Source: Siderastrea siderea (taxonomy: Eukaryota; Cnidaria; Anthozoa; Scleractinia; Rhizangiidae). From it: a stretch of 64,000 nucleotides of DNA. Every line of letters starts with the position of its first letter. The stretch's first letter is position 1. The translations under genes and the position numbers were made by a program. The stretch spans positions 8,105,152-8,169,151 of the forward strand of contig OZ034966.1 of the NCBI GenBank assembly GCA_964030785.1, read 5' to 3'. Below the pieces are notes generated by a model that had not been told where the DNA came from, did no database searches, and saw nothing but the letters and a program-made list of their open reading frames with translations. This document shows, piece after piece, positions 13,111 to 23,703 of this stretch.

Positions 13111-14282
13111 TATGTTTTTTTATTAATATACACAAATTTAGGTGTACTCTTAATAAATCCATGCAAAAAGCACGGCGTGGGGTTAATTTTTTTTTTCAGA
13201 ATGGGGTCAATTGTTATTTTCACAGGAAATAGACTTGAGGTAGTGCAAACTACATGACTGTATTGTCAACTTCATGCAGGACAAGGTATTCTATTTATTA
13301 GGAAAAAGAAAAAGAACTCTTTACTTGCACCACTCACTCTCTGTGGGCTTTCCAAGATGGAATATAAGGATAGCTACTGTGAAACTCATGTCCAAAGTAC
13401 AGAATGCATTTAAGTTAGGTTGTACACAAATAAGTTTAAATTAATGTCCACAATAATTTTAGTTATGGTATTGTGTGTGTGTGGGGGGGGGGGGGGGAGG
13501 GGGAAGGGGATAAAACCAAAACACCATCCACGGGGGAGGAATGGATATTTTCTGGAGCCACATATTGAACTTCTAGGCTCTTATCTATTCTCCTTTTACG
13601 TAGAATTGGAACGAGATTTTTTAATATTGCTTTTGCTGTTTTACCAGTTTCTAATAACTCTTAATTTGTAATTGATGGATTAAGAGTTTCACATCAAAGT
13701 TACTTTTCTAGTAATTTCATTCAATTCTTCAAACCACATAGTAATTAAATAAAAATACAGACATGTCAGTGAATGTCAATACACAACCCCGGAGATCATA
13801 GTAAATTTGTTTCATTTTGGATGCTACTCAAATGAACCGAAATGTCACTTTGTGGCAAATTTGTAATCTTGTATTTATATGACAATTACTCGATGACATT
13901 GTATAATAGCTAGAACGTGACTCAAAGAGGAAATATGTTTTGCAGTGTGAAAACACTCTGTACCAAAGTGGGTTGTTGCAAGTTGGCTAAATATATATCA
14001 AATTTTGAATTTGTTCATTAAAAACCACATGGGTCTATGGAATGTTGTGCACTGTAGTCAACAGTAAAGGGGCAGTGATACAGTTTGGTTGATAGCAGGT
14101 GAGGGGTGGGGTAAGGTAGGTAAAGTCGCACATGAGCCAAGGAGGTCCACACAGCGGGAGCTTCACCCAATTTCTGTAGCATAAAGCAACTGAGAGTTTT
14201 GCTGCTCCCCCCTGGATGGGATGCTAGTCCATCGCAGGGTTACCCCCAACAGTAAGTTGCTGGTACCCATTTTATACACCTG

Positions 14283-14522
14283 GGGCCCGTTTCTCGAAAC
14301 TCTCGATAACTTTCCAGGCCCGGTAAGTATTTTTTCAAGCTTATTTATTTGTCAGCAAATGGTAATTATTAGCTCAAAATTAGCGATATGCTTCACAAAA
14401 TTATAAAGATTAAAATTTAGCTTGCAAAATCAATAAAAATTGTATAGCTTTTCGAGAAAATTGTGCACCTAAAATAGTTTTCGGGCCCGCAAAGTTAACG
14501 GGAGTTTCGAGAAACAGGCCCC
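14283..14522. mobile_element. Foldback MITE A, nested in the SINE
   Basis: The terminal inverted repeats GGGCCCGTTTCTCGAAACTC and GAGTTTCGAGAAACAGGCCC bound an AT-rich, non-coding interior. CTGGG-like short repeats occur on both sides, consistent with a target duplication. Confidence 0.75.
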
Positions 14523-14523
14523 T

Positions 14524-14668
14524 GGGCCCGGTTGTTCAAGGGGTGGATAACTCTATCCACTGGATAAATCACTATCCAGAGGATAGTGTACTCTGTTTTG
14601 TTATCGTTTATCCACTGGATACTGATTTATCCGGTGGATAGTGTTATCCACCCTTTGAACAACCAGGC
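14524..14668. mobile_element. Foldback MITE B, nested in the SINE next to MITE A
   Basis: The ends GCCCGGTTGTTCAA and TTGAACAACCAGGC are inverted. The interior is a near palindrome of TATCCACTGGATAAATCACT-type units. A diverged copy is at 19645-19800. Short CTGGG repeats flank it. Confidence 0.8.
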
Positions 14669-15356
14669 ACTGGGTGGAGAGAGACAATGTGGGGTAAAGT
14701 TTCTTGCCTGAGGAAACAACACGATGACAGGGACTGGGTGTCGAACCACCGACCTTCAGATCTGAAGCCCAATTCACTACCCACTACTCCACCTTGCTCC
14801 CACCTAGCTGAGGGGTGGGGGCATTAATTAATATGATGGTACTTTAATGGGGGTATTTTCCAGTGTTTGGTTTAGTGAATGGGTATTTGGAGTCCAAATA
14901 TCCCCCTATCTTCATGAGGGTCAGGACACATATTTTAGGACAGCAAGTTTATACTTTCCATCCACTGGTATGGTTTTCTGGACAGGTTACTGTATACAGC
15001 AGTAACTTTAATTTAGCGTGATTGTCTGACTTAATTAACTCCTAGAAGACACGTTTGTTGGATGTATTAAAAGCAACAAAAGAGTCTATTCCAGACATTA
15101 GAGTTATGCGTCAAGTCAGTTTGGTACTAAAAGAAATTGGAGGGAACATGGAACTCGATAATAGAATTTGCCACTAATAATGACAGTTAATGAGTGTGTT
15201 CCAAAATACAGTGCATTAATTGGCTGAGTTTGGTAAGGCTGAACAGGGAAATATTTGGGTCTTTAATTTGTCATTAGGCATGATCTCACTCAAAATTGCA
15301 TGAGGACTTGGGCCATACATTTTTATAGCAGGTTCATATAACTTTTTGTGGCACTG

Positions 15357-15510
15357 CAGTGGATCCTTGATTTAACAAACCTCTATATAACGAAGTCCTC
15401 GGTATAACGAACGATATTTTCAGCCCAGTAATAGTGTAATGTATGAAAAGAACCTTGACAAAACAAACCAATTTCCACAGTCGCTTGGCACTAACATCAA
15501 GGTCCCACTG
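15357..15510. mobile_element. Second copy of the pogo/Tigger-ended MITE
   Basis: It starts CAGTGGATCCTTGATTTAAC and ends AAGGTCCCACTG, followed by TA. The interior (CGGTATAACGAACGATATTT, CAGCCCAGTAATAGTGTAAT) is the reverse complement of 1892-2067. The left flanking TA is not preserved. Confidence 0.7.
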
Positions 15511-16117
15511 TACTAACATAAAACTGTACTTGTCTTAATTAAAGCACTTGTATTGGGATTTTGAAAGTAGTTTCTAGAGGGAAAACATACATTTTTTAAG
15601 TAATGGGCTACATATCACCAAAATGAAGGATGACCCATCCTACATTTTTCTTTTAACAACAGTGCCCATTTTTCAAAATTCCTCAATGGCAGAAGTGAAA
15701 CTTATGGCAATAACTGTTATCAAACTGTACAATGAAAAACATAACACAAAGATTGAATTTCCGTTTATTAATGAATACATTATACTTATTGCACACTCTA
15801 TAAAATGAATTGCTTTAATATTGGTGGCTGACTTTATTGCACATTGACAATTAATTTAAAATTGATAAATGAATAATTCTTTAATTTATTGTTGCATTGT
15901 TGTGATTTCTGTCAATACCATGGCCTTATTGAATATAGCTGATGCTGCTAGAGTGTCCTGACATTTAAACAACTTAAGTGCCCATAATACACAACCAGTG
16001 AAACCGCCTACTATTGCTAATTCAACTGTCGAAAAAGTAGTTTTAAATTTAATTGTTATTACAATGTAGTGGGTTCAAGAAATTGGCCAGAACGTCATGG
16101 TAGCCCACATGTAGGCC

Positions 16118-16543
16118 AAGAACGTCATGCTAGCCCACATATAAGGCACTAATGTGAAGGTAAGTGAGTAAAAATGAAAGAAAGTGAGTACAAATGAAGG
16201 AAAGTGAGTACAAGTGAAGGAAAGTGTGTGTTAGGCCCAGTTCAGACGCCATACCTCTCATGTGCCGTACCAAGTAGTACGTAGATTTTTGGCAGTTGTA
16301 CGGTGTCCAAATGAGTTTTTTTCGACAGATTTCAATTAGGCAAGCCAAAATCTCAGGGAACGGCAAAGCTTGCCGCTTAATTTGACCTAGGAGCGAAAAT
16401 GTATTTGGTACGGCACATGAGAGGTACGGCGTCTGAACTGGGCCTTAGTGGAGTTAGGTGCGTTAATCCGTTGGTGTATATAATTATTCATATAGGATTG
16501 TAATGTCATTAGTGCCTTATATGTGGGCTAGCATGACGTTCTT
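16118..16543. mobile_element. Foldback element with 35-bp inverted ends, itself interrupted
   Basis: AAGAACGTCATGCTAGCCCA and the rest of the arm through GCACTAATG are inverted almost perfectly at 16507-16543. A partial extra copy of the left end (AGAACGTCATGGTAGCCCAC) lies just upstream at about 16090. The middle contains AAGTGAGTACAA repeats and a second complete foldback. Confidence 0.8.
16234..16444. mobile_element. Inner foldback MITE nested in the outer foldback, TTA target duplication
   Basis: GGCCCAGTTCAGACGCCATA opens the element and TACGGCGTCTGAACTGGGCC closes it. The next inner block, CCTCTCATGTGCCGTACC, is also inverted. TTA occurs immediately outside both ends. A three-base TTA duplication with GGCCC-type ends is typical of PIF/Harbinger-related MITEs; the superfamily assignment is inference. 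Confidence 0.8.
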
Positions 16544-16822
16544 GCCAAGAAATTACTTAATATTTTATAAATTATGCATTATTGTCTATTACTGTCAATG
16601 GTCAAATTTGGAGGCTGAAAGTTAACCCGTTCAGCCCCAATGCTGGGACTTATTAAAAGGGAAAAACCCTGCTTTGAACAAGCAACCCCAGGATTTATGC
16701 AATGACATTGGTTGCTCAAATAGCTCAGATTACATTGTTCACCAAGGGATAGTCTTAGGCAAATGCCATCAAAGATGCTTCTTAGCAATTCTTAATTTTG
16801 CAACAATAGAATATTATTGTCT

Positions 16823-19800
16823 TCACAAGATACCCTCCTTGATTAGTGGACTGGTGGGCAATTGAAAACAACTCTGCATTCTTCGTTCACTTAGTTTGGA
16901 TAAAGTCTTGTGTTTCCTTTGACGCGATGACACCTCCACTGCTTTTCCTGCTGGTAGCTTTAAGTGCCCCTCACAGTGCTCCAGAACAGTCACTAATATC
17001 TGCACTGGCTCCCTTCTCATTGTCACTGCAAATTTCTTATGTCCTACTGCTATAAGGCATTCACAGAAGCCACTGAAGTTAAGAGATGGACGGCCCGAAT
17101 CACACGCCGAGTGACGACGGCTCATGTTGATGAACATTATGTCAAATGCAGCAAGAGTAAATCCAAAGTCAGTCAGATGACATCGCCTGTTAACAAAAAG
17201 GTTAGATCCATATATATCAGAAATCACAATCTTTCTATTCCTTTCTTTAGCAATAAACTGTGATGCAGATGAATTGTCAACTATCTGATTCTCAATTACT
17301 TCGTGTCACAATGCATGAATGGGTTTAGTAATATTACATACTTAACGGGGGGGGGGGGGGGGGGAAGCTGGGGCAAAAACATTTCATCCCAGGTCATGCG
17401 TGCCTTGACTGAGATCCAAATGTTTCCATGAAGCACGACCTAGCTCAGTCAATATGTGTTTAATTACAATGACAATTTAAACTTTCCTGTAAAAGTGGTT
17501 GAATTTCAAATTACATGACAGAAAATTAAAATTTACTTTAACATGGTTCATTTTGCCAGGTTATAGTTGTTGTGTGAGAAAAAAGAAATAAATATATTTA
17601 CGTCACCCTGGATAACACATGTACATGTTTCTACCAGGGCTGTATGAAGAATGTTATGAGAAGGATACACAGCATGGCCAATTTCAATTTCTACGTTTCA
17701 TTTTCTGGCAAGAGGTATTAATATTTTTTACAGTATTAGGGCTGATAAAATTGAAGACAATGTACCGTACAGTATCAGGGCTGATAAAATTGAAGACAAT
17801 GTACCTGGCCATCATTCTAAAAGAAGTGGGTCCCATCTTGTTGGACACTCGGACACCTACAAAGTGTCTGAATAGTGTAAGGCACCTTTCCACCACCCTC
17901 ATGTGATCTAACTGTGAAGCCAGCTTGGGATAAATTTGGTGCAAGCAACCTGAGACCTCAGGGGGGCTGTCATCTCTGGAATGAAAAGAACAACAGAGTT
18001 ATTAAGGGACTGAAGCTGTCATTCAGGTTATGACAGTATCTTTGTCGCACTATTATACCGGTATTCATTTGGAAATCATCATCATACTTTTGGTGGGGAC
18101 AGGGGGAGAATGAGGGAGGGAGGAGATGGTTGGTTGCAACAAATAAAAGTGATGGTTACTCATAATCAACTTTAGGAAGAAGCTTTAAAGTACTGTAGGT
18201 AAAGTTGCACACAAGCCAAGGAGCCCCACGCGGCCAGAGCTTACCCCAGTTTCTGTGGTATGAAGCAACTGAGAGTATTGCTACTCCCCCTTGGATGGGA
18301 TGCTAGTCCATCGCAGGGTTACCCCCAGCAGTATGTCGCTGGCACCCATTTATACAACTGAGTGGAGAGAGACAATGTGGGTCAAGCTTCTTGTCTAAGG
18401 AAACAACACAGTGGCATTAAGGACTGGGCCTCAGCTTGAACCACCGACCTTCAGATCTGAAGTCCAATGTGCTAATACCACTACGCCACCACACCCCCTC
18501 AAATGGAACATATTTCATTGTACTGTTAGTGTTTTGCCTCTGTCTCTGACAGGACAGAACCCAGCCTTGACGAAATACACCCTCCGCTAGTCTGAAAATA
18601 ATGCATTGTAGTAACATTATTTTAAAGAGATCACTTACACTGTCTTATGTTGCCAAGCCAGCAACATGGAGTCTTTCACAATTGGAAGTTTAATATCCAG
18701 ATCAGTTGTACTAACAAAGTATTCAACTTTTCCAGGGCTAACTTCCTCTTCATGGTCAATCCTTAAACTTGGGCTAGAGTTCACCTCAAGTAGGATTGGT
18801 TTGAGATCTTTATCCAGCAGAATGTCAAAACCTAAGATTTGAAAGCATTTGAGCTTGCGCTTCATCGCTGCACTGATGATCTGATTTTGAAGTTTCAGAA
18901 CAGGCAGAAGTGCAATTATAGTCTGGCAAGCAACCTTGTCTATTTCAGCCCACAAACACGGTATGTCACATCCTTCCTTTGCCAGTTGTTTGAAGACTGC
19001 ACTTAGCTTTCGCTTACTTCCCTTGTCGTCAGCATCACTTTGGACATAGCCTGGGCTATGCTTGTTAAGGGAATAGTTTGTTAAGTGCATGTATGTCTTG
19101 AATATGTTTTTAGGTGTTGGCGGATGGTAGTGTTCAGTGCAAAATCTAGCCATACCCTCTCGGCATATGTACACTTGTAAAGGGTCCAAGCTCTTCAAAA
19201 CAACGTAAATCCTAAGATCAAATTTAAACTTTTCCAGAAGATATGGTTCTGCTATATATTCTTGTACAACAGAAGGTCTCACAAGGGCAGTGCTCAGATG
19301 AATATCATGGATGTTTTGCGTTAGGAAAATTCCATCACCCTGTGATCCACCATCAGGTTTTAAGATGAACGTCTGTGTTTTCTTTTCTTTAGATGCATAT
19401 GCAAGGATTTCACCATATTCCTCAGGCAATATCCAAGTTTTAGGGTAGAAGTCAAACTCATGTGGGAAAAGCAACTGAAGTCTTGTTATGTGTCTTGTGA
19501 GTTCTACTTTGTGGGCAGCTTCTGACATGCCTGGTGAAAATTTTTAATGTAGAAAAATATTATTACATGCAGATGCTTTCCAGCCATACATTGGCTTAAA
19601 CCTTGTAGAAATTTAAAAATATGGGTTTTTTATTTCTTGTGTATCAGGCACCAGTTGTTCAAAGACTGGATAGCTTTATCTGCTGGATAGATCACTAACC
19701 AGTGGATAAAATGTATTGGTTGGAGTACATTTTTGTCCGCTGGATAGCTGTTTACCTGGTGGCTGAAATTATTAGTCTGTCCTTTGAACAACTAGGGCAC

Positions 19801-22386
19801 ATAATGTATGTCTACCAGTGGGACCGATGGGCCATATAGTCAGGTTTAATACTCATTTGTACTTCACTGTTCTTGAGTTCTAACTTTAATAAAAATAAAA
19901 ATAATAAATATAATAATAATTATAATAGTAATATTTGTTCAGGGTGCCCACATCACCAAGGTGTTTTTCAGTGGGGCCCTGCAAATAATAAGGAAATAAA
20001 AATTACAAAAACAATCTTACCAAAAAATTTGCTCAGTTGTCCAGTTTCTGGGAAGTCAGGCATCTGAAAATGCCCATCAAGCCAATAGAAGTCACAGCCA
20101 ATCCGTCGACCAACAGGAAGCTAAATCAGAAAAATACCGAGAGATTCAGATACTGTAGAGAATGCTGCAACTGGTTCCTGAATGCTCCCAAATTTTAACA
20201 TAATAACTGGATCTGTCTTAGCAATTAGACCCTCAGTTTAGAAAATTTGGCCATTAATCATAACTATAACAAAATTCTTAAATCTGATTGGCTATTGCCA
20301 GCCATGATTTGAGCATTAACTATAGTCAGTGTATGTGTCATGCCTGAGTAATTGGACAGTAGACATCAGAGCATGCACTCTAGTGGATAAGTTACACTTG
20401 AATAAGTTCTTTTTTTTACGTATCTTGCAATTAAGACTGTTGTCTATTCCTTCTCTGGAACATTTTCTCCTTTTTCTTTCTTAAATCTTTGTTATAGAAA
20501 TGATTAATGGGCAACAGGACTTCGTGTCATCCAATTCAGTCTGTAATATATTCATACTCATGATTAAACAAATTGGACTCCTGTTATGTGGTTGCCTGAT
20601 TTTTGCGTACCCTATACATGTCTGATTTCATTAATCACTTGTCTGACTACAGACCGAACTGGACTCCACTCAGTCCTATTACCTTTATAGGAGAAGTTCT
20701 CTTATATTGTAAGCCCTGTTGACCGAGGTTCACACAGGATGTTATGAAGGCAGTTACTGAGGGGAGTTCTGGTTGTAATTTATGACAGAAGAACTTGTAT
20801 GAATTACACTTATTCTACTGATCCACTCATACAGCAAGATGTGACTTTGTCAAACAGTCACTGCACACATACAGAAAACTAAAACTTTCGATGACAATTA
20901 AATCACTGGACAATAATACAGAACTTAACAAGCACCTGAGTGTCAGGAAACAATTGAAGGGCTAAGAGCATGACGATCTTAAGCAGAGTTTAGGCTGTTC
21001 TATTTTTTGCACAAACAATACGTTGAATGAACTGAAGGACCCAGGCAACAAATTCAGGCTGTTTGGAGTAAAAAATAATTAAAACCAGTTTACAATTCAA
21101 CATAAGATGGGTCGAGAGAAAAAATGCAACTCCTGTATGTTGCCATCTGTGGCTTGCAGACATCTTTGCTTACCATAAGTTTCCTAGTATGTGCATTCTA
21201 CATTTTTTAATGAAAGTCATGGAATCCATAATAATTTCATGAAAATTAAATTCCATTTTTTTGGATTCTATATTTTCCCTGTGAGTAATAGTCTTCATTG
21301 TCCTAAGGCTTAGTGTAAGAAATGTTTTATTTTTCCTTATCTTACAGTATACGTCCTACCTTAAACAGTGCATTTTATATCAGACTTTAATTCAAAGAAG
21401 CGTGATTTTAGATGTGTTTTAAAAAATGCCAATGACAGAAATATATTTTAGATTACAAGTAATACACCTTATGTAGTTGTTATCCGCGAAATGTTGTTTT
21501 CTTAGGACTGTCTATTTGAGTTAAACAGGCTCTGTCTATTAGTCTGTGTTTCAGTGGTCGAGCAAGATCACTGCCATATCGCACAATATTGCAGTACTTG
21601 AGCAGCGTCTCCAAGTTACGCGTCAATGCATTTCAGAACCACTTTAATTACTCATTTCATCTAGATATTAACACCTTCGAATTCGGCCGCAAGTACAAAA
21701 GAAAAATCCCACAAACTTGACCAGACAAATAATTACATTATGCTTTTAAATTGTGTTTGTCAACAAAACAAAAGTGAAATAAAGTTCGATTTAAGCGTTT
21801 ATTGTTTCGTTTGTTGACATGCACGCTGTTCATGCTTGCATTGTGATCAAAGATCAAAATTAAACATAGCAGCCCTTGTAGGCATGTTTCCAAGGCTAGA
21901 AATGAAACTTGTATTTAGCTTGCATCTGGGATTAAGCTGTGAGTTTTTCTCAATCTGTATGCAACGTGAGTTACTAGTAACACGAACAGACCTGGCTATC
22001 AAAAATCAAAAATAAACAGAACGTCAACACACCTCGCGCCAGCCCAGCTCTCTGATCGCAAGACGTACGACATCGCAACTTGCTCTCGCTCGCGATGTAT
22101 CCACGGACGGTCCATGAGCCGGCTTTCTTCTCCTCTCCCTTCCTTTTCCTCTCTTTACCTCTAATGCAAGCTCAGATACCAGCTTTCTCGGCTTTCTCCG
22201 ATCTTTCCTGACCGTACCGCTTTCCGAATGGGTGATAGTGGCCCTAGCAACGCCATCGTTGTCACTTTCGCTTTGCCACTTTTTCCCGGGAGTCGGGATG
22301 ATCACGCGAGGAAGCTTTCGAGAAACAAGTGGCTGTATTTGGCTAATGGACACGGTTTTGTCCGACTCAGGATTGTCAGATTTCAT
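16823..22386 (-). CDS. TTLL11: TTLL11-like tubulin polyglutamylase, 5 coding exons
   Basis: The ATP-grasp tubulin tyrosine ligase-like family adds glutamates to tubulin tails; TTLL11 members elongate polyglutamate chains on ciliary and cytoplasmic microtubules. Minus-strand exons: 22386-22033, 20120-20021, 19530-18639, 17975-17805 and 17186-16823. All are GT-AG, with an open frame of 626 residues. The N-terminal 90 residues are basic and of low complexity, followed by VDTSRARA. The core has GRRIGCDFYW, the ATP-binding K209 in FILKPDGGSQGDG, SLDPLQVYI, MHLTNYSLNKH, D387 in LGFDILL, and E400/N402 in LLEVNSSPS. Family-specific features that separate it from TTLL6/13 are RIDHEEEVSPG after the catalytic core and a C-terminal region with CLHQIYPKL, MGPTSF and FDIMFINMSRR. 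The codon ATG at 19528 is internal, because the exon begins two bases earlier at a splice acceptor. The gene is divergent from the hemicentin gene. Confidence 0.9.
17347..17364. repeat. Poly-G tract
   Basis: Run of about 18 G in the last intron of the TTLL11-like gene (C-rich on the coding strand). Confidence 0.9.
17727..17804 (-). repeat. 39-bp tandem duplication starting at the TTLL exon 4 splice donor
   Basis: On the coding (minus) strand the intron begins GTACATTGTCTTCAATTTTA, and the same sequence starts again 39 bp later at 17765. The second copy is preceded by CG and retains GTACAT, so it is a duplicate donor in the same phase. Confidence 0.85.
18195..18496 (-). mobile_element. tRNA-derived SINE copy (TTLL11 intron 3)
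   Basis: Uninterrupted copy of the family seen split at 14116-14801 and inverted at 33174-33470. Shared blocks are GGATGGGATGCTAGTCCATC, GAGAGAGACAATGTGGG and ACCGACCTTCAGATCTGAAG. On the minus strand the head reads as a degenerate tRNA with a GTGGTTC-type B box. Confidence 0.75.
19645..19800. mobile_element. Diverged copy of foldback MITE B (TTLL11 intron 2)
   Basis: The ends CAGGCACCAGTTGTTCAAAG and CTTTGAACAACTAGGGC, with TGGATAGATCACTAACCAGT in the interior, match the element at 14524-14668. Confidence 0.7.
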
Positions 22387-23456
22387 GTCAGCAAGGAAAA
22401 AACTGACAGGAAATCCCGGTGTTTTCCCATGCCAGGTTTATCGAATGCTACCCCTTTTTTCGCATCGGGCGCCGGGCCTCGCGGGCTCAAAAGCACAATG
22501 CGGTTTACCCACAAATATGAAATTAGATCAACTAGAACTCATTCCTATGAGTTCAGTTGGCTCACGGCCAAGATGGCGCCTTTCCTTGCTTCCCAATTCC
22601 TTCAATTCCAATTTGGTTCTTCACTCATGTTTTGAAGATTCCCTGGATTCTAACGAATGCACGCAATCGTATTTCGTCTTATGAACAAATATGGAGAGGG
22701 CGGATAGACCGTTTGGAATTTGCAGAATTTGTGCAGCTGGGTTTATAATTTGGCGCGCTTTTCATAGAGCCAGTGTTAGGCCTTGGATGTCATTGTTTGC
22801 ATTTTTACGCTATCGCGGGCTACTTCTATCGACGCAGATTGCTCAGTGTGATAACAAGGATGTTATCTTTTCTGTCAACAAAGCTCTTGACAGTCCCTTT
22901 ATTTTACGACAGCTATCGGAACGATATGGACTTCCGTGCATGTCAAGGATCAACCACAACAGAAGGCGCGAGGTCAGTCAAACCACGCGGTATCGAATGA
23001 CAGCAGTTACAAGTATCATTTCACGCTAATCGCTGGGCACGTAAACGTAGGTTGAAGTGTGTGCTGGTTTTGGAGGTTGCAGCTACAAATACGGTTCAGG
23101 CGGCTCTGTCCTTTGACTGCGTAAAACCAGCTTCGGATTGCGGCCTCATAGCTCAAGATCGTGGCGCAAATATCATACGGATTGTTCTTCGTACATCTGA
23201 TCTGATTGAGATTTTAATCTGTTCGTTTATCCATTTTGGCTAAGACAGTTAGTAGATAAACTTACCTACAGCACGGAGGATTTTTAGACTTGGCTTCGAC
23301 TGAAATATTTCCCAAGCGAAAGCACTCTCTCTTCTGGTCTGATCAAGTTGTGTTTGCGTTCATTGGCGAGGATTTTCGTCCACACAAGTTTCAGTCTGAT
23401 CTGTCTTCTAGTGCACTATACGTGCTAACCTTCGCGCACTGAAATTTTCAGACGGT
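22387..23456. promoter_or_regulatory. Divergent intergenic region, candidate bidirectional promoter
   Basis: The start codons of the TTLL11-like gene (minus) and the hemicentin-like gene (plus) face away from each other across 1,069 bp. The half nearest TTLL11 is rich in CpG (for example CGCATCGGGCGCCGGGCCTC near 22460). No TATA box or initiator is obvious. Both 5' leaders must lie here unless a non-coding exon is further away. Overlapping open frames in this stretch have no recognisable homology. Confidence 0.5.
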
Positions 23457-23703
23457 ATGGAAACACGTTTTCGGACTATTTACTTAGCTCTTTTCGTTCT
23501 GTCCTCTAACTGGGGATTTTCCAGAGCCCAATATGGAATCCCGGACGGCGCTAGCTCGCTGGTGTTCGTATTCGATACGACAGGAAGCATGTACGACGAT
23601 CTCATTCAAGTGCGAGCTGGAGCTTCTAAAATTCTAGCCACTTCTTTGGAAAGAAAAGTAAAGCCGTTGTATAACTATGTGTTGATTCCTTTCCACGACC
23701 CAG
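23457..23703 (+). CDS. HMCN1: Hemicentin exon 1: signal peptide and start of VWA
   Basis: Residues 1-82. The hydrophobic stretch [15 protein letters not shown] is followed by a likely cleavage near SRA|QY. The MIDAS motif D40-T-T-G-S44 lies in [15 protein letters not shown], as in hemicentin VWA domains. It ends in DPG at a GTAAGC donor, phase 1. This Met is the first in frame before a good signal peptide. Confidence 0.92.

Larger units (their letters stand above)
14116..14801 (-). mobile_element. tRNA-derived SINE copy split by two foldback insertions
   Basis: The two outer pieces, 14116-14278 and about 14669-14801, together match the uninterrupted relative at 18195-18496, including CATCGCAGGGTTACCCCCA, GTGGAGAGAGACAATGTG and CGACCTTCAGATCTGAAG. 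Read on the minus strand, the head has a tRNA-like B box next to a GAAGGTCGGTGGTTCGACAC segment. The intervening 390 bp is two separate foldback elements. This is a clear nested insertion. Confidence 0.75.

Noticed and set aside
18635..18637. TAA at the end of that frame as the TTLL stop codon
   Set aside because: A strong GTAAGT donor overlaps it, and two further exons with TTLL11-type C-terminal sequence follow in matching phase.
19528..19528. ATG at the start of the 297-residue open frame as the TTLL start codon
   Set aside because: A splice acceptor lies two bases upstream, and two upstream exons continue the TTLL11 homology in frame.
22228..22684. Plus-strand open frames of 135-150 residues opposite TTLL11 exon 1
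   Set aside because: They are antisense shadows of the coding exon and its CpG-rich 5' flank, with no recognisable protein features.
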